Assembly (NCBI RefSeq): GCF_021173675.1
Contig: NZ_JAIHON010000006.1
Location: 372,001 to 436,000 of the forward strand
DNA: 64,000 bases
Reading direction: 5' to 3'
Source: Streptomyces lincolnensis
GTDB taxonomy: Bacteria > Actinomycetota > Actinomycetes > Streptomycetales > Streptomycetaceae
Of this stretch, positions 43,421-51,351 are shown piece by piece. The position numbers and the translations under genes are program-made. A model generated the notes under the pieces. It did no database searches and was not told the DNA's origin. It saw nothing but the letters and a program-made list of their open reading frames with translations. The stretch's first letter is position 1. Each line of letters starts with the position of its first letter.

Positions 43421-44986
43421 CTATTCCTGAGTACGACGGTCGATGACCGGTGGTACAGCTGGGCGCGTGCCCTGCCGCCAGGTCTCCTCGTCCTCGACCA
43501 CGCCATAGGGGCGCCCGTTGCCGCCGCTTGTTCTCCTCGCGGGGTTCTGGTGAGAGGCCCCGGTTCCGCCGGTACCGTGTCCCTCGCTGTGGCGTCCCGT
43601 GCCGGGCGTACTGCCTACGACACCTCGGCCCGCCGTGCCGGGTCCGGCCGCGGTGCCGGGGGCCCCGGGGGTGCCGGGTCTGGCTCCTGTTGCTCCCGTA
43701 CGTCCCGGCTGCTGGGGGCGGGCATTGGCCACGCCGTCGTTCGGGAGTGGTCGGCCGCCGACGACGCCACCGTTCGAGACCGAAGGCCGACGACCAGGCG
43801 TTTGGCCCGTCTGGCCCATCACCCGGCCGCCTGGATTGGTTGATCCGGCGGTCTGGCCCATCGGGCCGCGTGGGGCTGTCCCTTCGCCGCCTACGACGGT
43901 TCCGCGCGGGATGCCCATCGACTTGCCCGGGGACTGGGGTACAGGGCGGCCACCGACGATGCCGTTGCCGCTTCCGCCGCCAACCGCGGGCATGCGTGAG
44001 GGGTTGGACGTCGCGCTTTGCCCGGGTGGGAAGGGCATCCGTCCCGTGGCAGGGGAACGACCCTGCCCCGCCGGGCCGTTGACCGGGGTGCCGAACACGG
44101 GAGGAGCAGTGCCGGTCTGAGGCGTCGGACCGCCTTTCAGCTGGTCCGGGCCAGGCAGGGGGTCCGCCACGGCATGCGGGCCCGGCGCACGGGGAAGCAA
44201 CGTGTCGACCGAGTCGATGCTCATCCGCGTGGGTTGGTCCACGTCCACCTGCGGACGGCGTTCAGGTGAGGGCACGCCTGACGACTGCCGAGGGTCGGGA
44301 ACGCCGGACCGTGTGTGCGAGATCGGAGCGTTTACCGATGGGGATGCCTGCTGCCCTGAGACGCCTGGGCGGGCTGTGGCCTCCATCCCGCTGCGTCTAT
44401 CGCCCCCCGACGGGACGAACGCCGCCGGCGGCGGCGGAAACTTAGGCCTCTCCAGCGCCCCCATCTGCGCAGACGACACCTGATACGACTGCCCCAGCTT
44501 CCGCATCTGCGCGGCAGCCTCCAGACGCACCTTCTCCCGGTTCGCCGCCAGGGCTTCCAGTTCGCTACGGGACTTGGCGCTCACCGCTGCCGCGTCCGGA
44601 TCGTTGCGGGCGGAGTTCGCGGCGGCGAGGTTGGCTGTCGCGCTCGGCATGTCGCGGGGAATGGATGCCTGGGCCGCCGCGATCGCTCCCGATGCCTGGC
44701 CCAGCCACTTCGCCGCGTCCTCGCTGAAGTCGCCGAGGCGCAACGTGGAGTTGGCGAGGTCGCCGGTCCAGGTGCGGAAGGCGTCGGCGCCGTCGCCCTT
44801 CCATTCCACGTACTGGGGGCGGACCTTCAGCTCGTCGGCGATCTTGCGGATCTCCTTGGCTGCCGCGATCAGGCGGTCGGCCGCGGCCTGGACCGTGCCC
44901 GCGTTGGCCTGGTCGAGCCACGCCAGCATCTGTTCGTGGCTCATGTTCTCGAAGGAGGTGCTGCCACCGGGGCCTTGGGTCGGCAT
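43421..44986 (-). CDS. WXG/PPE-like protein with long Gly/Pro-rich tail
   Basis: The N-terminal 170 of 521 residues form a helical ESX-type domain (HEQMLAWLDQANAGTVQAAA, VEWKGDGADAFRTWTGDLAN with the WKG turn). The remaining 350 are disordered Gly/Pro/Thr-rich repeats (GGRPVPQSPGKSMG, VVGGEGTAPRGPMGQTAG), ending PAVPPVIDRRTQE. ATG at 44984-44986 overlaps the upstream stop by one base (TGATG). This layout matches large type VII substrates or PPE-like surface proteins preceding a mycosin. Confidence 0.82.
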   Translation of the reverse strand: MPTQGPGGSTSFENMSHEQMLAWLDQANAGTVQAAADRLIAAAKEIRKIADELKVRPQYVEWKGDGADAFRTWTGDLANSTLRLGDFSEDAAKWLGQASGAIAAAQASIPRDMPSATANLAAANSARNDPDAAAVSAKSRSELEALAANREKVRLEAAAQMRKLGQSYQVSSAQMGALERPKFPPPPAAFVPSGGDRRSGMEATARPGVSGQQASPSVNAPISHTRSGVPDPRQSSGVPSPERRPQVDVDQPTRMSIDSVDTLLPRAPGPHAVADPLPGPDQLKGGPTPQTGTAPPVFGTPVNGPAGQGRSPATGRMPFPPGQSATSNPSRMPAVGGGSGNGIVGGRPVPQSPGKSMGIPRGTVVGGEGTAPRGPMGQTAGSTNPGGRVMGQTGQTPGRRPSVSNGGVVGGRPLPNDGVANARPQQPGRTGATGARPGTPGAPGTAAGPGTAGRGVVGSTPGTGRHSEGHGTGGTGASHQNPARRTSGGNGRPYGVVEDEETWRQGTRPAVPPVIDRRTQE

Positions 44987-45546
44987 CAGATCGAGCCTCC
45001 CGCGTCGCCACCGGACGGGGCCTTCGGCGCATCCGCCGTACCGGGTGTACCCGCCGTACCGGCGCCGTTCGCGCTGCCTGTGCGCGCGACCTCGGGGTCG
45101 TACGCCCCGCCGTAGTGCTTGGTCGTCTCGGTACTGATCGCGACCATGCGGTCGCGAACGTCCGTGTCGATGTTCTGGTAGCCCTTGTGGGAGGCGAGGA
45201 CGGCGATGCTCATGCCCTCCATGGAGTCGGACAGGAGCTTCGAGAGCGTCTCCAGTTCCGTGATCACCGTCTCGTACGCGCCGTGCAGGCCGGCCGCCTC
45301 CGCCCACGCGCCCTCGCCGCCGCCGAGCTGGTGGCGGACGAGCTGCTCCTGGCCGAGCTTGTCGGGGCCCGCGGGAGAGCCCTTGAGGTCACGGATCAGT
45401 TCGTCGACGCGGGCCTGGAACTTGGTGAAGGACGCGTACTCCACCGCGACTTCGTTGGCGGCCGCGGCAGCGGTCCGAGCCGCGTCGAAGATCCCGGACA
45501 TCCACGACGACGTGTCCGACGACGATCCGTCCTCGCTCGGTAGCAC
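44986..45546 (-). CDS. Type VII-associated helical protein
   Basis: This 186-residue helical protein (SGIFDAARTAAAAANEVAVE, AGLHGAYETVITELETLSKL, TDVRDRMVAISTETTKHYGG) has a disordered Gly/Ala/Pro tail. It begins with GTG 45544-45546 (VLPSEDGSSSD) after GGGGAGGG. Coupled by a one-base overlap to the WXG/PPE-like gene. Its size and predicted helices suggest an ESX partner such as a PE-like or EspG-like protein; no firm family. Confidence 0.75.
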   Translation of the reverse strand: MLPSEDGSSSDTSSWMSGIFDAARTAAAAANEVAVEYASFTKFQARVDELIRDLKGSPAGPDKLGQEQLVRHQLGGGEGAWAEAAGLHGAYETVITELETLSKLLSDSMEGMSIAVLASHKGYQNIDTDVRDRMVAISTETTKHYGGAYDPEVARTGSANGAGTAGTPGTADAPKAPSGGDAGGSI

Positions 45547-45670
45547 GCTGACCCTCCCCGTACATCATCAGCAGTCGACGATTCAGGGGTAACTGTAGCT
45601 AGCAGCTGTGACAGCGAACATTCCGTCCGCCGACAGGTAGGGGACGGATCCAGCCAACCGTGACACCGAA

Positions 45671-45704
45671 GGGGCCGCCCGCATCACGATCGGCGGGTGG
45701 CCCC
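45671..45704. terminator. Terminator after sortase-anchored protein gene
   Basis: GGGGCCGCCCGC (45671-45682) pairs with GCGGGTGGCCCC (45693-45704) with one wobble. It lies 45 bp past the stop of the wall protein gene on the minus strand. Confidence 0.75.
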
Positions 45705-45748
45705 CAGGGCTAGGAAGACTCAGTACGCGTCAGTCAGGGCTACGGCCG

Positions 45749-46687
45749 TCAGGACCGCGTCGCCTTCCGGCGTCGCGTCATCACCACGATGCCCGCGCCG
45801 CCCGCGAGGAGCACGGCCGCGCCGATGGCGATCGGGCCGGTGGAGCTGTTGGCGCCGGTTTCGGCGAGGTCGCCGCCGCCGCCGTTCGGGCCGGGGGCCG
45901 GCGGGGTGGTGGAGGGGGTCGGGGTGGAGGGGGTCTCCGAGGCCGGCGGGGTGGTCTCGTCGGCCGGGGGCGTGGTTTCGGAGGCGGGCGGGGGCGTTTC
46001 CGAGGCCGGCGGGGTGGTCTCCGAGGCGGGCGGCGGGGTCGTGGCCGGCGGGGTGGAGGCCGGGGGCGTCTCCGCGGGGGCGCAGAACTTGGTTCCGCCG
46101 TTCCAGGCCGCGATCAGCTTGTCCTTGATGACCGGGCGGTCCGGGCCCTTGGGGAGGTCGCCGTGCTGGAAGCCGTCCTGCGCGTCGAGCTTGCCGTCGA
46201 ACTTCACGGCGCCGCGGTAGAGGTCGATCTGCGCGTAGCAGCCGGCGTCGGGGACGGAGATGTCGAGCGAGTCGGTCTGGCCGGGCTTGACGGTCACGGT
46301 GTCGAAGTCGACGAAGACCTGCTCGCCCGAGGTGGCGAAGGTCGGGCCGTGGGCGATGTAGGAGGCGAGCGAGGCGGTGCAGGTGGAGGCGTCACCGGCG
46401 GTGCGGACCTTGATGTGGACCTTGCCGTCGTCGGTGGGCTTCAGGTTCTGGTCGTCGACCTTGACCGAGTCGTAGAAGTTCGAGCCGTCCAGGGAGAACT
46501 GGCAGCGGTCGGTCACGGTCTCCGTGCCCGCGCCCGTTCCCGGCTTGTAGTGGCCGCCCGACTTCCAGCCGTCGCCGCCTGGGGTGCCGGTCGCCCAGGA
46601 GGTGGGGGCGGAGACGGCACAGAGGACGAGTGCCGCGGCGCCCGTCCCCAGCAGGCGGCGCGCGGTGACACGTCTAGCTATGGACAT
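45749..46687 (-). CDS. LAxTG sortase-anchored cell-wall protein
   Basis: This 312-residue surface protein has signal peptide RVTARRLLGTGAAALVLCAV... to about residue 32 and an outside domain with three or four Cys (DRCQFSLDGSNFYDSVKVDD, STCTASLASYIAHG, AGCYAQIDLYRG). A Pro/Thr/Ser/Glu stalk of repeats (TPPASETPPPASETTPPAD) leads to the class E sortase motif LAETG, a C-terminal helix and basic tail (RRRKATRS). It would be anchored to peptidoglycan. Ligand unknown. Confidence 0.9.
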   Translation of the reverse strand: MSIARRVTARRLLGTGAAALVLCAVSAPTSWATGTPGGDGWKSGGHYKPGTGAGTETVTDRCQFSLDGSNFYDSVKVDDQNLKPTDDGKVHIKVRTAGDASTCTASLASYIAHGPTFATSGEQVFVDFDTVTVKPGQTDSLDISVPDAGCYAQIDLYRGAVKFDGKLDAQDGFQHGDLPKGPDRPVIKDKLIAAWNGGTKFCAPAETPPASTPPATTPPPASETTPPASETPPPASETTPPADETTPPASETPSTPTPSTTPPAPGPNGGGGDLAETGANSSTGPIAIGAAVLLAGGAGIVVMTRRRKATRS

Positions 46688-46901
46688 GCGGATCCCATTC
46701 GGAGGTGTGAGGGGTGGCGAGGGTGCCACAGAAACACGTGGCTCATTGGTCACATGCGCCACAGTGTTCCGACATCGTGGATCTTTGGTCAGAACACTGT
46801 CAACCTGCGGAGATACAGAGGGAGTTCAAGACTCCATCACAATTTCGTCACATGGGGAATGAACCGCTCCGGACGGCGTTCGAGTTCGCTTTCCCGGCAA
46901 G

Positions 46902-46930
46902 GTGGACAGATACCGATGTGGACAGATACC
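46902..46930 (+). promoter_or_regulatory. Direct repeat upstream of alpha-glucosidase
   Basis: GTGGACAGATACC occurs at 46902-46914 and again at 46918-46930, 16 bp apart, 34 bp before the GTG start. It may be an operator; no known regulator motif matched. Confidence 0.45.
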
Positions 46931-46964
46931 TGACTGCCTTCGATCGCAGCTCCGAGGGAGACCC

Positions 46965-48653
46965 GTGACCGACCCGCACCCCGACCTCCCCTCCCCCGAC
47001 CTCTCCTCCCCCGACCTCTCCTCCCGCGACCCCAACTGGTGGCGCCAGGCCGTCGTCTACCAGGTCTACCCCCGCAGCTTCGCCGACGCCGACGGTGACG
47101 GACTGGGGGACATCAAGGGGATCACCGCGCGGCTGAGCCATCTCGCCGCCCTCGGCGTGGACGCCCTGTGGCTCAGCCCGTTCTATCCGTCCGAGCTCGC
47201 CGACGGCGGGTACGACGTCGCCGACTACCGGGACGTGGACCCACGGCTGGGTACGCTCGGCGACTTCGACGCGATGGTCGTGGAGGCGCACCGGCTGGGG
47301 CTGAAGGTGATCGTCGACCTGGTGCCCAACCACACCTCGCACCAGCACGCGTGGTTCCAGGAGGCCCTCGCCGCCGGGCCCGGATCGGCCGCGCGCGAGC
47401 GGTACGTCTTCCGTGACGGCCGGGGCGCGCACGGTGAACTGCCGCCCACCGACTGGCAGTCCGTCTTCGGCGGCAGCGCCTGGCGGCGGGTGCCGGACGG
47501 GCAGTGGTACCTGCACCTCTTCGCCCCCGAGCAGCCCGACCTGAACTGGGCGCACGAGGAGGTCCGCGCCGACTTCCGCACCACCCTGCGCTTCTGGTCC
47601 GACCGTGGCGTCGACGGCTTCCGGGTCGACGTGGCGCACGCGCTCGCCAAGGACCTGAGCGAGCCGCTGCGCGACCTCGGCGACCTCCCGGGCGTGGCGG
47701 AGGAGGCCCTGCGGCACCTGCCGCCGGGCAGCCATCCCTTCTACGACCGTGACGAGGTCCACGAGATCTACCGCGACTGGCGCCGGATCCTCGACTCCTA
47801 CCGCCCACCGCGTACGGCGGTCGCCGAGGCCTGGGTGCCGGGCGCCCGGCGCGCGCTGTACGCCCGCCCGGACGAGCTCGGCCAGGCCTTCAACTTCGAG
47901 TATCTGGAGGCTGGTTGGGACGCGGCCGAACTGCGCCAGGTGATCGTCGACTCGCTCGCCACCGCCCGCGCGGCCGGCGCCTCCGCGACCTGGGTGCTGT
48001 CCAACCACGACGTCGTACGGCACACCTCCCGGCTCATGCTCCCGCCGGGCACGGACCAGAACGCCTGGCTGCTGTCCGGCGGCCACGCCCCGGCCGTGGA
48101 CGAGGAAGCGGGGCTACGGCGGGCCCGCGCCGCCACGCTGCTCATGCTGGCGCTGCCGGGATCGTCGTACGTCTATCAGGGCGAGGAGCTGGGTCTGCCC
48201 GAGGTCGCCGATCTGCCCGTGGAGGTGCTTCAGGATCCGATCTGGGAGCAGACGGGGCGGGTGCGCAAGGGGCGCGACGGGTGCCGGGTGCCGCTGCCGT
48301 GGACGAGCACGGGGCCGTCGTACGGCTTCGGGGCGGCGGGGGCGTGGCTGCCGCAGCCGGAGAGCTTCGCGGGGTACGCCGTCCAGGCCCAGGACGGGGT
48401 GGCGGGCTCGACCCTGGAGTTCTACCGCACGGCCCTGCGGCTGCGCCGGAAGCTGTTGGAGGGGGAGTCCCTGACCTGGGCGGACGGCAGCCCGGACGGC
48501 GTTCTGGACTTCAGCCGGCACGACGGCTGGCGGTGTGTGGCCAACCTGTCGGGGACGGCCGTACCGCTGCCGGCGGGTGAAGTGCTGCTGACCAGCCGCC
48601 CGTTGGAGGACGGGCGGCTCGGGGCGGACACCACCGTGTGGCTGGCGCCCTGA
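46965..48653 (+). CDS. GH13 alpha-glucosidase (AglA-like)
   Basis: This 562-residue glycosidase hydrolyses alpha-1,4-linked glucose oligomers such as maltose. It has the TIM-barrel start VVYQVYPRSFADADGDGLGD, LVPNHTSHQHAWF, the nucleophile Asp222 in GFRVDVAHAL, the acid/base Glu288 in AVAEAWV and the third acid Asp349 in LSNHDVVRH. GTG 46965 follows GAGGGAG. No sugar-transporter genes are adjacent, unlike most aglA loci. Confidence 0.93.
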   Translation: MTDPHPDLPSPDLSSPDLSSRDPNWWRQAVVYQVYPRSFADADGDGLGDIKGITARLSHLAALGVDALWLSPFYPSELADGGYDVADYRDVDPRLGTLGDFDAMVVEAHRLGLKVIVDLVPNHTSHQHAWFQEALAAGPGSAARERYVFRDGRGAHGELPPTDWQSVFGGSAWRRVPDGQWYLHLFAPEQPDLNWAHEEVRADFRTTLRFWSDRGVDGFRVDVAHALAKDLSEPLRDLGDLPGVAEEALRHLPPGSHPFYDRDEVHEIYRDWRRILDSYRPPRTAVAEAWVPGARRALYARPDELGQAFNFEYLEAGWDAAELRQVIVDSLATARAAGASATWVLSNHDVVRHTSRLMLPPGTDQNAWLLSGGHAPAVDEEAGLRRARAATLLMLALPGSSYVYQGEELGLPEVADLPVEVLQDPIWEQTGRVRKGRDGCRVPLPWTSTGPSYGFGAAGAWLPQPESFAGYAVQAQDGVAGSTLEFYRTALRLRRKLLEGESLTWADGSPDGVLDFSRHDGWRCVANLSGTAVPLPAGEVLLTSRPLEDGRLGADTTVWLAP

Positions 48654-48656
48654 CGC

Positions 48657-49382
48657 CTACGGCGTGATGGTGGGCGTCGCGGTCGCGGTCGGCGGCGGGG
48701 TGAGGACGACCATCGGCTCGCCGGGCTGCGGCGGGGGCGGGGTCATGTCCTCCTTGGGCAGCTTCGGCGGGGTGGTCTGCTGGAAGAGGGCCTGGTCGAA
48801 GTTGACCAGGCCGGTCTTCTCCATGACCGTGATGTGGTCCAGCACCGTGTTGTTGGCCTGGTCGGCCAGTTGCCGCACCAGCGAGTTCTTGGTGGTGGAG
48901 CGGATCTTCGCGATCGTGTTGAAGATCGAACCGTGCGTCACACGCAGGATGTTGGCGAAGTTGGAGTCGAAGGCGTTGCCGGTCGGCGAGGAGTCGATCT
49001 GGTTCACGAAGGCCAGCTGCTGCGGGCTCGCCACGTTCGGCAGGGTGATGTTCAGCATCGGGGCGACCTTCCGGCAGCTGGCGTCCAGTGCCGCGTGTCC
49101 GTCGACGAGGTGCTCGGAGGCGGTCTTGACCTCCGGGGCCGTCCCCTTCTTCAGACCGATCTGGCCCAGGGGGTACTCCCACAGCCCGGCCGCGCGCACA
49201 GCGACCACGAAGGCACGGTCCTGCTCGGTCAGCGGCCCCCACTGCGTCTGGGCGATCACTCTGTCCTGCGCGTTGGAGACGGTGTCCAGCCCGAGCATCG
49301 ATGGGTAGGCGAGCGCGCCCAGCGTCAGCGTGAGGGCCCCGCCCACGAAAAGGGTTCCCATCGCGTTCCGTGAAAAGCGCAC
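48657..49382 (-). CDS. DUF4142-family exported protein
   Basis: This 241-residue exported protein has an N-terminal helix (MGTLFVGGALTLTLGALAYP) that anchors or exports it. The helical DUF4142 (ferritin-like) domain has segments DRVIAQTQWGPLTEQDRAFV, AGLWEYPLGQIGLKKGTAPE and HLVDGHAALDASCRKVAP. The Pro/Thr tail may cross the wall. Start is GTG 49380-49382 with AGGAGGCAAG. Converges 3 bp from the glucosidase stop. Function unknown. Confidence 0.87.
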   Translation of the reverse strand: MRFSRNAMGTLFVGGALTLTLGALAYPSMLGLDTVSNAQDRVIAQTQWGPLTEQDRAFVVAVRAAGLWEYPLGQIGLKKGTAPEVKTASEHLVDGHAALDASCRKVAPMLNITLPNVASPQQLAFVNQIDSSPTGNAFDSNFANILRVTHGSIFNTIAKIRSTTKNSLVRQLADQANNTVLDHITVMEKTGLVNFDQALFQQTTPPKLPKEDMTPPPPQPGEPMVVLTPPPTATATPTITP

Positions 49383-49542
49383 CTTGCCTCCTGCCCGGTC
49401 GGGGGTCCGCCGGCTCGGCGGGTCTGACGGACAGGAGTACGGATGAGAGGGCCGTGGGACTCGATGACTTCGGTAAAAAATCCGCCGACCCGGGCGTCAC
49501 CACCTGAGTTCCTCTCCCAGACTCAAGAAAATCGGGGACGTT

Positions 49543-49632
49543 GGGGACTCGGAGAACCCGGGGGAGTCGGGGAGCTCGGGGGAGTCGGGGAGCTCGGGGG
49601 AATTGGGGAGCCCGGGGGACTCGGGGAAGAGA
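49543..49632 (+). repeat. Five 18-bp tandem repeats ending at a start codon
   Basis: Units at 49543, 49561, 49579, 49597 and 49615 follow GGGGAGTCGGGGAGCTCG with small changes; the last includes the ATG at 49632. In the MOSC reading frame each unit would encode a GGVGEL-type hexapeptide. Confidence 0.85.
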
Positions 49633-50489
49633 TGTGTCCGGTGACGAGGGGGGGCGGCGTGGCCGCAGTCGTGGAGTTGACGTACTACCCGGTGAAGGGG
49701 TGCGCGGGGATCACGGTCGTGGAGGCGGAGGTCGGGGCCGCGGGCCTGGCGCACGACCGGAGCTTCATGGTCGTGAGCGAGGACGGGGTCTACCGCACCC
49801 AGCGTCGGCACCCTCGGCTGGCGCTGATCGCGCCGGAGGTGGAGGAGGACGGCGGGCGGCTGGTGCTGCGGGCGCCGGGGGCGGGCGAGGTGTCCGTGAC
49901 GGTGGACGTCAGCGGGGCGCGGCGGGACGTGACGCTGTTCGGGAACCCGTTCCGGGGCATCGACCAGGGCGACGAGGTGGCCGCGTGGCTGACGGACGTG
50001 CTGGGGGAGCCGAGCCGGCTGGTGCGGGTGCCGCCGGAGCACCACCGGGTCACCGACGGCCGCACCCCCGGCACCTCCGGCTACGCCGACAGCTGTCCGC
50101 TGCTCGTCGTCTCCCGTGCCAGCCTCGACCTGCTGAACCTGCGGCTCGGCGAGCAGGGCGCGCCCGCGCTCCCCATGGACCGCTTCCGCCCCAACATCGT
50201 CATCGGCGGCTGGGACGAGCCCCACACCGAGGACCGCGCCCTCCACCTCACCCTCGGCGGCGCCGAACTCGGCTACGCCAAGCTCGCCGTGCGCTGCGCG
50301 GTCACCGTCGTCGACCAGGAGACCGGCCTGCGGACCGGCCCCGAGCCGCTGCGCACCCTGGCGCGCTACCGGCGCTCGCGCGAGAGCGGCGGTGTCGTCT
50401 TCGGCGCGAAGTTCGCGGTCCTGCGGTCCGGCAAGGTGTCGGTGGGCGACGAGGCGGTGGTGGGGGAGTGGGGCACCGCCGAGTTGTGA
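49632..50489 (+). CDS. MOSC-domain protein
   Basis: This protein of about 285 residues has the MOSC N-terminal beta-barrel (LTYYPVKGCAGITVVEAEVG, HDRSFMVVSEDG) followed by a MOSC core (DSCPLLVVSRASLDLLNLRL, FRPNIVIGGWDEPHTEDRAL). The catalytic Cys region reads AVRCAVTVVDQETGLRTGPE. Family members move molybdenum-cofactor sulfur and reduce N-hydroxylated substrates. The start is uncertain: ATG 49632 is adopted, GTG 49659 with a poly-G ribosome site is equally good, and the frame is open to 49443 through the 18-bp repeats. Confidence 0.85.
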   Translation: MCPVTRGGGVAAVVELTYYPVKGCAGITVVEAEVGAAGLAHDRSFMVVSEDGVYRTQRRHPRLALIAPEVEEDGGRLVLRAPGAGEVSVTVDVSGARRDVTLFGNPFRGIDQGDEVAAWLTDVLGEPSRLVRVPPEHHRVTDGRTPGTSGYADSCPLLVVSRASLDLLNLRLGEQGAPALPMDRFRPNIVIGGWDEPHTEDRALHLTLGGAELGYAKLAVRCAVTVVDQETGLRTGPEPLRTLARYRRSRESGGVVFGAKFAVLRSGKVSVGDEAVVGEWGTAEL

Positions 50490-50534
50490 CGGGGCTACGG
50501 CCGGCCTCGTGTGACGGGGCTACGGCCGGCCTCG
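50485..50534. repeat. 25-bp tandem duplication at a stop codon
   Basis: TGTGACGGGGCTACGGCCGG plus CCTCG is present twice (50485-50509 and 50510-50534) with no change. The first copy contains the MOSC stop codon. Confidence 0.9.
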
Positions 50535-50565
50535 GCGGGGTCAGCGCTACGAGCGAGCGCGTTGA

Positions 50566-50598
50566 GCCCCGGGAAGCCGTGACGGCGGTTCCCGGGGC
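50566..50598. terminator. Convergent terminator
   Basis: GCCCCGGGAA (50566-50575) and TTCCCGGGGC (50589-50598) enclose an inner GCCG-TGA-CGGC, extending the stem. It lies between MOSC and the convergent AhpD-like gene. Confidence 0.85.
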
Positions 50599-50636
50599 GG
50601 GAGTTGCGGCCGCCGGGGGAGGCGGCGGGGTGTGGG

Positions 50637-51110
50637 TCAGCCGAATTGGCCGGGCTGGTAGTCGCCGGCGGGCTGCTGGATGGCGACGTTCATGCGGTTG
50701 AAGGCGTTGATGAGGGCGATCGTGGTCACCAGGGCGACGAGCTGGTCCTCGTCGTAGTGCTTGGCGGCCCGCTCCCACACCTCGTCCGGGACACCGCCGG
50801 CGCCGTCGGCGATACGGGTGGCCTCTTCCGTCAGTTCCAGCGCGGCGCGTTCGGCGTCGGTGAAGACCGTGGCCTCCCGCCAGGCCGCGACCAGGTGCAG
50901 ACGCTGGTGGGACTCGCCCGCGGCCACCGCGTCCTTGGTGTGCATGTCCGTGCAGAAGCCGCAGCCGTTGATCTGGCTGGCCCGCAGCTTCACCAACTCC
51001 TGGGTCGAGACCGGAAGTTCCGATTCGAGGACCGCCCGGCCCGCGCCCACGAGGTGCTTGACGATCTTGCCGGCGAGCGGGTTGCCGAGGAGGTTCAGGC
51101 GAGCTTCCAT
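50637..51110 (-). CDS. AhpD-like carboxymuconolactone decarboxylase-family protein
   Basis: This 157-residue protein has the redox motif NGCGFCTDMHTKDAVAAGES, a CxxC with downstream His, as in AhpD alkylhydroperoxidases. The remainder is helical (VALVTTIALINAFNRMNVAI). It is likely an oligomeric peroxidase or redox protein in the cytoplasm. ATG at 51108-51110 follows GGAG on the coding strand. Confidence 0.9.
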   Translation of the reverse strand: MEARLNLLGNPLAGKIVKHLVGAGRAVLESELPVSTQELVKLRASQINGCGFCTDMHTKDAVAAGESHQRLHLVAAWREATVFTDAERAALELTEEATRIADGAGGVPDEVWERAAKHYDEDQLVALVTTIALINAFNRMNVAIQQPAGDYQPGQFG

Positions 51111-51228
51111 CGTGGACTCCTGTGTCGTCGTTGCTGTTCGCTACACCCCTTTGACGGAATGGCGGGGGGCCGTTGTGACAGGGGCCGAATGTGGCCTGTG
51201 TCACACCAGGCTCCCCGACGTGGCGGAA

Positions 51229-51323
51229 GCCCAGAGCAGGACGGCTCTCGCCCAGAGCAGGACGGCTCTCGCCCAGAGCAGGGCGGCTCTCGCCCAGAGC
51301 AGGACGGCTCTCGCTCCGAGCAG
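51229..51323. repeat. 21-bp tandem repeat, four and a half copies
   Basis: GCCCAGAGCAGGACGGCTCT plus C is repeated at 51229, 51250, 51271 and 51292 with one base change in the third, then a half copy. Each unit can form a small GAGC/GCTC hairpin. It lies between the M24-like and AhpD-like genes. Confidence 0.9.
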
Positions 51324-51351
51324 TGATGACGCGAGGGTGACCGCCGAGGGC

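Noticed and set aside
43421..45307. Longer version of the WXG/PPE-like protein starting at 45307
   Set aside because: The extra 107 residues are Arg-rich and overlap the upstream gene in another frame; the ATG at 44986 has a clean one-base stop/start overlap.
46714..46968. 84-residue ORF upstream of the alpha-glucosidase
   Set aside because: It covers the direct-repeat region and overlaps the glucosidase start; composition does not look coding.
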